From Planktothrix serta PCC 8927 (lineage in GTDB: Bacteria > Cyanobacteriota > Cyanobacteriia > Cyanobacteriales > Microcoleaceae), in assembly GCF_900010725.2 (NCBI RefSeq), contig NZ_LR734869.1, positions 146,744 to 210,743 of the forward strand: a DNA stretch of 64,000 bases, written 5' to 3'. The notes beneath the pieces are model-generated. The model had not been told where the DNA came from, did no database searches, and worked only from the letters and a program-made list of their open reading frames with translations. Shown piece by piece: positions 56,097-64,000 of this stretch (position 1 is the first letter of the stretch; each line of letters starts with the position of its first letter). The translations under genes and the position numbers were made by a program.

Positions 56097-56435
56097 GTGG
56101 AACAAACCTTTGGAAAGCTAATTCGTCAAGCTCGTAAAGACAAAGCCTACTCACAGCGCCAGTTAGCAGCGTTGTTGCAAGTGGATTTTACCTATTTATC
56201 GAAGCTGGAGAACGATCGCGCGGACTACCCGCCTAAAGAGGATGTGATTCGGGGGTTGGCGCGAAATCTCGGTTTAGACGAGGAGGAGTTAATCTTCTTG
56301 GCGGGCCGAATCCCGCAGCATTATGAGACATTTCTGAAAGAAAACAACAAAAGTATGACGGCGCTATTCCGCCGGATGCAGGAAAATCCCAACTTTGCCC
56401 AACAAATTTTTGAGGCTGTCCGGGAGGTTGAATAA
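56097..56435 (+). CDS. XRE-family transcriptional regulator
   Basis: A 112-residue repressor-type protein. The N-terminal 65 residues are a lambda/Cro-like helix-turn-helix (LIRQARKDKAYSQRQLAALLQVDFTYLSKLEN). The remaining helices, EELIFLAGRIPQHY and later, resemble those of regulators paired with ImmA peptidases. GTG 56097 is preceded by AGGAGG at an 8-nt spacing. The next gene starts directly at the stop codon. Likely DNA targets are the palindromes upstream (55912-55954). Confidence 0.88.
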   Translation: MEQTFGKLIRQARKDKAYSQRQLAALLQVDFTYLSKLENDRADYPPKEDVIRGLARNLGLDEEELIFLAGRIPQHYETFLKENNKSMTALFRRMQENPNFAQQIFEAVREVE

Positions 56436-57071
56436 GTGAGTATCCTGAAGCCGTACCGCTTTTATCGTCGAGAGTCGATTGAGCGTCGGGCCAATGAGAT
56501 TTTGCGACGGATGCAAACCACGCCCAATTTTGCTCCAGAGTGGCCGTTTGAAGCTTCTCTGGTGGCAGATTTCCTTGATTTAGGGGTGGTTTGGGATTGC
56601 ATTCCGCCCGATGAACAGGGGGCGATCGCGGCTCGAATTTTGCCGACGGAACGACTCATCGAAATTAATGAGGAAATTCAAGAAAAATCCAAGGGATTTA
56701 TTGAGTCTACAATCGCTCATGAAATCGGTCATTGGATATTACATATTAATCATGATCAATTAGAGTTAAGAGACTCAGAAAGTTGCGAAAATCAATGGGA
56801 TGAACCCTTTGTTTGTCGAGGCGCAACGGTTGAATCTCATCTGGCTTCGATTGAATGGCAAGCTCAATATTTTGCCAGTTGTTTATTAATGCCTCGCCCG
56901 ATTTTAGAAGAAAAACGTCAGGGACGAGATTTAACCCAATGGCGACACCTTTATAACATGAAAGATGAGTTGGGGGTGAGTATTTCTAATTTAACCAATC
57001 GTTTACAAGAATTGGGTTGGATTTCAATTCCTAAAGGGGAACGTACAATTTACCCCGGAAAAGCTGCTTAA
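56436..57071 (+). CDS. ImmA/IrrE-type metallopeptidase
   Basis: A 211-residue zinc peptidase of the M78-like ImmA/IrrE group. The metal site is HEIGHW (HExxH) at about residues 91-96, with a downstream acidic residue in the SIEWQAQYFASCLLMP helix, the usual third ligand region. Such enzymes cleave their partner XRE repressor to switch on neighbouring genes, in ICEBs1, phage and radiation response systems (family knowledge). The GTG start touches the XRE stop codon, so the two are translationally coupled. Confidence 0.9.
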   Translation: MSILKPYRFYRRESIERRANEILRRMQTTPNFAPEWPFEASLVADFLDLGVVWDCIPPDEQGAIAARILPTERLIEINEEIQEKSKGFIESTIAHEIGHWILHINHDQLELRDSESCENQWDEPFVCRGATVESHLASIEWQAQYFASCLLMPRPILEEKRQGRDLTQWRHLYNMKDELGVSISNLTNRLQELGWISIPKGERTIYPGKAA

Positions 57072-57183
57072 CCCCTCAATCAAAGGCTTTGCATCCTTTT
57101 TAAGGCCAGCAGAGCCTCCCTGATTTAATTTCTAGGTTTTACTGGAAAACAAGATTATTAATAAATTGAGTTAATCAATAATT

Positions 57184-57414
57184 ATGTCTGAAAATAAATT
57201 TATTTTACCCGTTGTAATTGAAAAGGATAGTGATGGTTATTTTGCCTTCTGTCCTTCGTTACAAGGATGTTATACTCAAGGAAATTCTTATGAGGAAGTG
57301 ATTGATCATCTTCAGGATGTGATTCGTTTACATATTGAAGATCGATTAGCAAATGACGAGTCTGTTCCTGTGAATCAACTGGTGAGTTTAACAACCTTAG
57401 AGGTTCAGGTGTAA
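57184..57414 (+). CDS. hicB: HicB-family antitoxin
   Basis: A 76-residue protein with the HicB partial RNase H-like fold: LPVVIEKDSDGYFAFCPSLQGCYTQG followed by SYEEVIDHLQDVIRLHIEDRL. It has no DNA-binding tail of its own, so autoregulation may be limited. The gap to the HicA gene is 2 bp. Order antitoxin-toxin is the reverse of Escherichia coli hicAB but common in cyanobacteria. Confidence 0.88.
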   Translation: MSENKFILPVVIEKDSDGYFAFCPSLQGCYTQGNSYEEVIDHLQDVIRLHIEDRLANDESVPVNQLVSLTTLEVQV

Positions 57415-57416
57415 TC

Positions 57417-57647
57417 ATGCGTCTGCCGCGGGTTACGGCTAGTGAAGTAATTCGGGTTTTAGAGCATATTGCTTTTACCTTAAATCGTCAAACTGGAAGT
57501 CATAAAATTTATAAAAATTATGCAAATCAGCGCGTTACTGTTCCTTATCATGCGGGAGAAATATTACATCCTAAGTTATTAAAAAGTATTTTAAATGATG
57601 CGGCGTTAACAGTAGAAGAATTTGTTAGAATCAAGGATGAAATCTGA
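57417..57647 (+). CDS. hicA: HicA-family mRNA interferase toxin
   Basis: A 76-residue double-stranded-RNA-binding-like toxin. The catalytic histidine is in TGSHKIYKN (about residue 29) and the VTVPYHAGEILHPKLLKSIL segment is typical. HicA cleaves mRNA and tmRNA when free of HicB. It is intact, without truncation. Confidence 0.9.
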   Translation: MRLPRVTASEVIRVLEHIAFTLNRQTGSHKIYKNYANQRVTVPYHAGEILHPKLLKSILNDAALTVEEFVRIKDEI

Positions 57648-57711
57648 AGCATTTTCTCGTTTCCAGCCCAAAACTTTCCAATACTTTATTCATTCAACTC
57701 CTTAATATATT

Positions 57712-57861
57712 ATGTTGCCTAAACACCCTTGGCTCAAAAAATGTATTGAACATCTGCAAAAATTACCTAATATCAAAACAAATCCTCACTTCCTTAGTTT
57801 TAAAGGCGGGAATTTCCAGATTTTTCAGGAAGTGATCAGGGTGAAGTTATTGAATCGGTGA
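57712..57861 (+). pseudogene. Short fragment of an unidentified gene
   Basis: A 49-codon open frame (MLPKHPWLKKCIEHLQKLPN ...) with no Shine-Dalgarno overlaps the end of the convergent trio by 26 bp. It looks like the N-terminus of a longer protein that has been cut off. The identity of the parent is unknown; it may also be non-coding. Confidence 0.25.
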
Positions 57862-58258
57862 GATTTTTAAGGGGATAATTATTCTGAACACACTCAGCAA
57901 GTAACTTGGCAATTAAAAGATCATCAGCATCATGGAAAATACCACAATGAGGTAACTTCTTTTCTCTATAGAAAATTTCTGATGATATTTCTTCCAAAAT
58001 ATATTCTTTGGATTGCTGTATATTAAGAACAGCAAAAGAACCATTGGATTTACAAGTAAAAGATTTTTCCATATATGCTTTAACTTCTCTAATCTTTTCT
58101 ACTTCAGTCTCCTGGTCAAAAAAATCAAGCAAATAGACAGATAAATATTTTTCGTCACGTTCTATTCGTCTTTGAAAAGCAGAACTCTTTGGGATTCCCT
58201 TCTCCAAATCGCGAGGTTTACAATAGCGCGTAACGTTACCAGTTTCTATCTCTGTCAT
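57836..58258 (-). CDS. Trio operon protein C (SSAF / HCxI-type, function unknown)
   Basis: A 140-residue soluble protein, the last of three tightly packed genes. It contains GIPKSSAFQRR, DEKYLSVYLLDFF and later KLPHCGIFHDADDLLIAKLLAECV. I recall this SxAF/LSV/HCxI pattern from widespread but unnamed proteins encoded in accessory regions beside a partner like protein B. The histidine-cysteine pair could be functional, but nothing proves an enzyme. The gap to the upstream gene is 15 bp. Confidence 0.65.
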   Translation of the reverse strand: MTEIETGNVTRYCKPRDLEKGIPKSSAFQRRIERDEKYLSVYLLDFFDQETEVEKIREVKAYMEKSFTCKSNGSFAVLNIQQSKEYILEEISSEIFYREKKLPHCGIFHDADDLLIAKLLAECVQNNYPLKNLTDSITSP

Positions 58259-58273
58259 TTTTATGCTTCTTGT

Positions 58274-58894
58274 TTATATTTTTTTGTGTATCTTTATGTT
58301 TAAATCGTTAAGGTAATCAATTAGATCTAGAGCATACATCGAACCATTAAAAGTAATTCGTTTATTTATATGTAAACTTGGCTTAAAAATAACATAGTCT
58401 AAAAAGTAATCTTTTTTGAATCGTAGGGTTATTGAATTATTTCTATCTCTTTCCCATTCTAAATAAAAAAGACCAGTTTCACTTACTGTTAAGCTACTCG
58501 GTTTAAAAATACTCCCGATTGCTTCAAGAAATAAAAACATTGTCTTAAGGGACTCCAACGAAATCTCATAGTCTTCATCTTCTTCTGAATCGCATAATTC
58601 TTTTAATTCACGAATACGGTTAAAAAGATAATCATCTTTCAATTTTATAGCATCAATCCCATATTTCAATATTTCTTCAAAGGTCGATAATTTGTCTATT
58701 GTATCTCTTTTAATGAATTTATTTTTGGATGTTTCAAGATTGCCCAATTTGGATTCTGTATAATAGAATCGAGCTTTTTTGATTGGAACAGAAGACAAAC
58801 TTTTATCTACTGTATTCTCTTTGAAAGAAAAAAGGTTCTTCTGGACGGAAAAATCAGAAATTTCATTCCTGTTATCAGTGAGCATTGTCGTCAT
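58274..58894 (-). CDS. Trio operon protein B (EW-motif protein, function unknown)
   Basis: A 206-residue protein. A variable N-terminus leads to a helical segment (DDYLFNRIRELKEL) and a C-terminal part with SLESLKTMFLFLEAIG and LTVSETGLFYLEWERDRNNS, close to the DGxxxLEW pattern of small partner proteins in accessory loci. GGAGG lies 6 nt before ATG 58894; the start overlaps the previous gene by 20 bp, which suggests translational coupling. Whether it is an antitoxin-like or structural partner is not known. Confidence 0.6.
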   Translation of the reverse strand: MTTMLTDNRNEISDFSVQKNLFSFKENTVDKSLSSVPIKKARFYYTESKLGNLETSKNKFIKRDTIDKLSTFEEILKYGIDAIKLKDDYLFNRIRELKELCDSEEDEDYEISLESLKTMFLFLEAIGSIFKPSSLTVSETGLFYLEWERDRNNSITLRFKKDYFLDYVIFKPSLHINKRITFNGSMYALDLIDYLNDLNIKIHKKI

Positions 58895-59177
58895 CTTGAT
58901 CCTCCATTAATTTTCCAATTTCATCTGAGTCCGGTATGGTTTGATTGGTTTTAGCTTCAAATCTTTTCAGAGCTTCACCTAGAGAGCTTACAAGTGATTT
59001 GGCTGTAATATGAGAAGCATTGAGTATCGCTTCTTCTTTTCCATTGCGACTTAATAATATGAAAATATCATGTTTAGAAACTCCAATACCAAACTCGTTG
59101 AAATAGATACTGTTTAATTCATCCGATTTGATAATCTCTACTATAGTTTGTTTTTGATTGTCTTTTTCTGAGTCCAT
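58875..59177 (-). CDS. Trio operon protein A (DUF3467-like)
   Basis: A 100-residue protein. NSIYFNEFGIGVSKHDIFIL, the ASHITAKSLVSSLGEALKRFE helix and the acidic C-terminus resemble DUF3467, a small family common in accessory and phage-derived loci, whose role is unknown. No ribosome-binding site is obvious. It is the promoter-proximal gene; about 60 bp of AT-rich upstream DNA should hold the promoter. Confidence 0.6.
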   Translation of the reverse strand: MDSEKDNQKQTIVEIIKSDELNSIYFNEFGIGVSKHDIFILLSRNGKEEAILNASHITAKSLVSSLGEALKRFEAKTNQTIPDSDEIGKLMEDQDDDNAH

Positions 59178-59443
59178 TATTTTATTTTTTAGTGTGGTCG
59201 AGCTTTTGAATTGGTTTGAGAGAAGGCAAGCAATTACCCATTCCCTTGACTAACCATAGCATATAATATCAATACTCGGTCTACGGCGCAATAGTCCTCT
59301 AACAATGGTGTTATCAAAGTTTTTGTCAGCCAGGAATTTCAGCATATTTCTTGTTTTTCTTTACGCGCTAATAATCTATCAGCTACTTTAAGCGAGGGAT
59401 AGGGGCATTATCCATTTAGTTAGTGATCTAGCCAAATTAAATA
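59178..59443. other. Intergenic stretch upstream of the trio
   Basis: About 265 bp between the groEL terminator and the trio start. Fragments with GCGC and AGCG words are present, but no gene, repeat or operator can be named. Confidence 0.35.
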
Positions 59444-59467
59444 AGGAGGTGACATTAGCCACCTCCT
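59444..59467 (-). terminator. Terminator of groESL
   Basis: AGGAGGTG (59444-59451) pairs with CACCTCCT (59460-59467). On the minus strand the stem is followed by the T-rich TATTTAATTT. It lies 26 bp after the groL stop. Confidence 0.75.
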
Positions 59468-59492
59468 CTAAGATTACAAATTAGTGATCGAA

Positions 59493-61148
<1,656 letters not shown>

Positions 61149-61249
61149 TTAGGTTGATAGTACAAACGAATTATGAAAGATAGGAGTTTTAACCATTCAG
61201 ATCGGATAACAACAGTGTGGTGTACGATCCAAAGGGTTGAAAACACGAA

Positions 61250-61561
61250 TTAGCTGACGATGGCTAAGATATCTTTTTCTGCTAACAGAACATATTCATC
61301 GCTGCCGAGTTTGACGTCAGTGCCAGCGTATTTAGAATAAAGAACTTTGTCACCGATTTTGACTTCTAATTCGGAGCGAGAACCATCATCATTGCGTTTG
61401 CCAGGGCCAACTGCCACAACTTCGCCCACTTGGGGTTTTTCTTTGGCGTTATCAGGTAGAAAAATTCCACCTGCGGTTTTTTCTTCAGACGCACTTACTT
61501 TGACGAAAACGCGCTCACCTAAAGGTTTAACGGTTGATACGCTTAGAGATACAGCAGCCAT
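61250..61561 (-). CDS. groS: Co-chaperonin GroES
   Basis: The 103-residue 10-kDa cap of the chaperonin. It has [25 protein letters not shown] (the mobile loop lies in EEKTAGGIF), [12 protein letters not shown] and the end [18 protein letters not shown]. It is the first gene of the heat-shock operon and is transcribed from the CIRCE-controlled promoter. The ATG at 61561 has GGAGGCTC (rc of gagcctcc) as ribosome site. Confidence 0.97.
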   Translation of the reverse strand: MAAVSLSVSTVKPLGERVFVKVSASEEKTAGGIFLPDNAKEKPQVGEVVAVGPGKRNDDGSRSELEVKIGDKVLYSKYAGTDVKLGSDEYVLLAEKDILAIVS

Positions 61562-61628
61562 TCATGAGCCTCCACTTTACAGCAATATTGGGAACGAGAG
61601 TTTGGTCATTTCCTTTGAGGAATTCACA

Positions 61629-61655
61629 TTAGCACTCTCGACTCCTGAGTGCTAA
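61629..61655 (-). promoter_or_regulatory. CIRCE operator of groESL
   Basis: TTAGCACTC (61629-61637), a 9-bp spacer and GAGTGCTAA (61647-61655) are a perfect match to the CIRCE consensus, bound by the repressor HrcA. It lies 68 bp upstream of the groES start, within the leader or promoter, so heat-shock derepression is expected. Confidence 0.97.
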
Positions 61656-61942
61656 TGTAACGAAAATACGCCACCCATTGCAACAGCCTAAGTTGTACGG
61701 GTTCCCGAACAGAGGGCAGGGGGAATAGGGGAATAGGGGCAGGGGTGTTTCATGTTTGAAAATTATCGTTAATCTGAATCATTGACAACAGAAATAAACA
61801 CGGCTATTCTATAAACATTAGGACTTGTGTTTGTCATATGTCTAAAGGTATAAATACCGCCTTTTAACTTAAGTCGGGTAATCGAGTCAGACTGACTTAA
61901 CAATAAACCCTTGTACCTGTAAGCATTGCAACACCGAAGCGA
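61656..61942. promoter_or_regulatory. Divergent upstream region of groESL and the sulfotransferase
   Basis: About 290 bp. It contains short GGGGAATA tandem units (about 61722-61740). No gene; the minus-strand 61-codon frame at 61769-61954 has no support. Confidence 0.4.
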
Positions 61943-62797
61943 GTGAAAGCTCATTTTATCTCAGGACTACCCCGATCAGGCTCTACTTTACTGGCGGCGC
62001 TGTTACGCCAAAATCCTCGGTTTCATGCAGCTATGACTAGCCCTGTGGGGGGGTTAGTTGAGCGGATGTTGGAAGCCATGAGCGAAAATAATGAGTTTTC
62101 GGTATTCATTTCCCCGGAACAAAAACGGGCGCTGATTATGAGCATATTTTCTGCTTATTATCATCCGCAAGCTGACAAAGAAATCATCTTCGATACCAAT
62201 CGGCTTTGGTGCAGCAAATTACCATTAATTTTAGAACTCTTTCCCGAAGCAAAAGTTATCTGCTGTGTCAGAAATATTGCTTGGATTATGGATAGCATAG
62301 AGCTACTGATTCGGCGCAACGCCTTTGATGTTTCCCGGTTATTTAATAATCCAGCAGAACGAGCTACAGTCTACAGTCGCACCGAGGCATTAAGTCAAGG
62401 TTCGCGTTTAGTTGGTTATGCTTATACCGCCCTGAAAGAAGCATTCTACAGCGAACAGAGTGCTTCTCTCCTTTTAGTAGATTATGATTTATTAACCAAA
62501 AATCCGACTAAAACCATATCGTTGATTTATCAATTTATAGGTGAAGAACCTTTTGAACATGATTTCAAGAATGTGGAATATCAAGAGCCAGAATTTGATA
62601 ATAAATTGAAAACAAAAGGGTTACATCAAGTGCGTTCTCAAGTCGAGTTTAAACCAAGAAAAACGATTTTACCGCCAGACTTGTTTGAGCGATTTGATAG
62701 CTTATCTTTTTGGACAGAGGCAACAAATAGTCGCGCTAGTGCGATTGTAGCGAAAGCGAAAGAAACTGTAAAAAATGAGCCTCTTGATCACCCCTAG
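61943..62797 (+). CDS. Sulfotransferase family protein
   Basis: A 284-residue enzyme. The N-terminal 5'-phosphosulfate loop is SGLPRSGSTLLAALL (residues 7-21), which binds PAPS, and the 3'-phosphate-binding strand-helix is VICCVRNIAWIMDS (about 110). The order and length fit cyanobacterial stand-alone sulfotransferases. The acceptor is not known (glycan, lipid or peptide). The GTG at 61943 is the start, without a clear ribosome site. The last residues DHP and the stop are supplied by a mobile palindromic repeat, so the natural C-terminus may have been altered. Confidence 0.85.
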   Translation: MKAHFISGLPRSGSTLLAALLRQNPRFHAAMTSPVGGLVERMLEAMSENNEFSVFISPEQKRALIMSIFSAYYHPQADKEIIFDTNRLWCSKLPLILELFPEAKVICCVRNIAWIMDSIELLIRRNAFDVSRLFNNPAERATVYSRTEALSQGSRLVGYAYTALKEAFYSEQSASLLLVDYDLLTKNPTKTISLIYQFIGEEPFEHDFKNVEYQEPEFDNKLKTKGLHQVRSQVEFKPRKTILPPDLFERFDSLSFWTEATNSRASAIVAKAKETVKNEPLDHP

Positions 62798-62862
62798 CCC
62801 CCCTTAAAAAGGGGGGAACAGGAAATCAAAGTCCCCCTTATTAAGGGGGATTTAGGGGGATC
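62786..62862. repeat. Palindromic GATCACCCCTA ... TAGGGGGATC element (MITE-like)
   Basis: An approximately 77-bp inverted-repeat element, with internal hairpins CCCCCTT-AAA-AAGGGGGG and CCCCCTTATTAAGGGGG. It overlaps the 3' end of the sulfotransferase gene by 12 bp and provides its stop. Such elements are widespread in cyanobacteria. Confidence 0.8.
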
Positions 62863-62977
62863 TAACCTCGGCTGTAATCACAGGTTTTCGGCTTAAGAGG
62901 ACTTAATCTTTGAGGCTGGGGTTGAAAGTCCAACCGGACTTAAATATAAACCATAGATATCAGGGATTTTAGCAATT
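62863..62977. other. Short intergenic gap with the leader of the DUF4347 gene
   Basis: A 115-bp gap between the palindromic element and the ATG at 62978. No hairpin or promoter pair is clearly visible. Confidence 0.3.
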
Positions 62978-64000
62978 ATGAACCTGCCAACTATCAACAA
63001 ATCCATCATTTTTGTAGACTCCTCAGTAGAAAACTATCAAAGCCTAATTGATAACACCGATACCGCTCAAATTGTCATTTTAGATAACACATCTAGCGGG
63101 ATTGAACAAATTACTAACGCCTTAGCTAATCAAAAAGATATTGCAGCCGTACAGATCCTTTCTCATGGTAGCGAAGGCAGTTTAAAACTCGGTACTGATG
63201 TACTGAATGGGAATGATATAGAAAATTTTAATACTCAGCTACAACAGTGGGGAAATGCTCTAACAGAAAATGGCGATATCCTATTATATGGATGCAACGT
63301 AGCCGACGGGGAAACGGGCAAGAATTTTGTTAAACGATTCAGTGAAATCACCGGGGCAGATGTCGCCGCCTCTAACGACTTAACCGGAAATCAAACATTA
63401 GGGGGGGACTGGGATTTAGAAATAGTAACGGGCAAAATAGAAGCCACTGTACCCTTTAATCAGGAGGCGATGGCAGATTATGATTATACACTGGCTAACT
63501 TTGATGTTACAGAGGCAACCGATGATGGCACCGGCACTGTAGCAGGTACATTAAGCAAAGCCATTTTAGATGCGAATACCACAGCCGACGATGACACGAT
63601 TACCCTGCAAACAAACGTTACTGTTACAGGAGTGATGCTGACTCTAGTTAACAGCAACATTGATTTTATTGGCAATAACAATAGTGTTGAGGGCGGTAGC
63701 AGTTTCCGTCCCTTCTTTGTCAAGTCGGGAATCGTTGATTTCTCCAACATGACTATCACCAATGGTAAGGCACAAGGCGGAAATGGTGGCCCACGAGGTG
63801 GGGGTGCTGGCGGTATGGGGGGCGGACTATTTATTTATAACGGTACGGTGAGTCTGAATAGTGTCACCTTTTCCAACAATCAGGCGATCGGCGGTGACGG
63901 CTATATCGACAGCTTCGGAGGAGGAGGAGGAGGCTTCGGAGGAGGAGGAGGCGGCGGCTACGGTGGCGGTGGAGGCGGCTTCGGCGGCGCGGGCAGCGAC
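62978..64000 (+). CDS. DUF4347 surface protein, N-terminal part (runs off the window)
   Basis: The frame starts at ATG 62978 and is still open at base 64000 (341 codons). Residues about 10-165 match DUF4347: SIIFVDSSVENYQSLID, VQILSHGSEGSLKLG, LLYGCNVADGETG and DWDLEIVTGKIEA, then a DYTLANFDV joint. The His (SHGS) and Cys (YGCN) resemble a caspase/CHAT-type dyad (inference). A beta-helix-like segment follows, then a strongly Gly-rich tract (about 265-341). Such proteins are large secreted adhesins. The C-terminus and any Calx-beta or RTX repeats lie outside. Confidence 0.85.
   Translation, partial: MNLPTINKSIIFVDSSVENYQSLIDNTDTAQIVILDNTSSGIEQITNALANQKDIAAVQILSHGSEGSLKLGTDVLNGNDIENFNTQLQQWGNALTENGDILLYGCNVADGETGKNFVKRFSEITGADVAASNDLTGNQTLGGDWDLEIVTGKIEATVPFNQEAMADYDYTLANFDVTEATDDGTGTVAGTLSKAILDANTTADDDTITLQTNVTVTGVMLTLVNSNIDFIGNNNSVEGGSSFRPFFVKSGIVDFSNMTITNGKAQGGNGGPRGGGAGGMGGGLFIYNGTVSLNSVTFSNNQAIGGDGYIDSFGGGGGGFGGGGGGGYGGGGGGFGGAGSD

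Noticed and set aside
61769..61954. 61-codon minus-strand frame upstream of the sulfotransferase
   Set aside because: No ribosome site; it overlaps the divergent upstream region and shows no conserved pattern.

Overview
The window looks like a chromosomal segment of a filamentous, non-heterocystous cyanobacterium of the Planktothrix/Oscillatoria type. This is inferred, not proven. The supporting signs are an AT-rich sequence with many HIP1 octamers (GCGATCGC), phosphoribulokinase, a ferredoxin-NADP reductase with a phycobilisome-linker (CpcD-like) domain, PEP-CTERM, DUF3122 and DUF4347 proteins, GAF/cyclase and AAA-like signalling proteins, and many short tandem heptamer (STRR) repeats. No rRNA, tRNA or CRISPR array was recognised.

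Layout. 1-9 kb: the 3' part of pheT, a YciI-like gene, a PEP-CTERM secreted protein with a foldable 5' leader, a HAD phosphatase, and a SWIM zinc-finger/SNF2 helicase operon. 8.6-18 kb: a signalling block with a TPR protein, a sigma-like factor, an RTX protein, an HTH protein translationally coupled to an unannotated 57-residue CxxC/membrane protein, a periplasmic-binding lipoprotein, an FGE-like protein, a Ser/Thr kinase and an FHA-winged-helix regulator. Two copies of a 42-bp motif (40/42 identical) lie near its ends. 18-20 kb is a gene graveyard with a lectin-domain remnant, a WD40 tail, hairpins and dispersed palindromic repeats. 20-38 kb: pnp, an internally deleted IS605-type element, a 1450-residue RTX/Calx-beta/beta-helix exoprotein, a GDSL-LysM protein, petH, a TPR protein, leuS, a VapBC-type pair, a DUF924 protein, prk and a second tnpB remnant.

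38-46 kb is a cyclic-nucleotide locus. A GAF-GAF-PAS adenylate cyclase is divergent from an AAA-like/cyclase fusion, which is followed by an AAA-like protein with four GAF domains and no recognisable output domain. NKxnFx3DE motifs in the GAF domains suggest that the four-GAF protein may read the cAMP made next door. 46-51.8 kb: two glycosyltransferases, an MFS exporter and small secreted or hypothetical proteins. 51.9-59.2 kb is accessory: a minus-strand operon with two paralogous coiled-coil proteins and three unknown proteins, divergent from an XRE/ImmA pair; then HicBA; then a three-gene operon of unknown function. 59.4-64 kb: groESL under a perfect CIRCE operator, a sulfotransferase whose stop codon lies in a mobile palindrome, and the start of a DUF4347 adhesin-like protein that runs off the window.

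Starts were reassigned where a better ribosome-binding site or family-typical N-terminus was visible. All family assignments come from reading motifs by eye; no database search was run.
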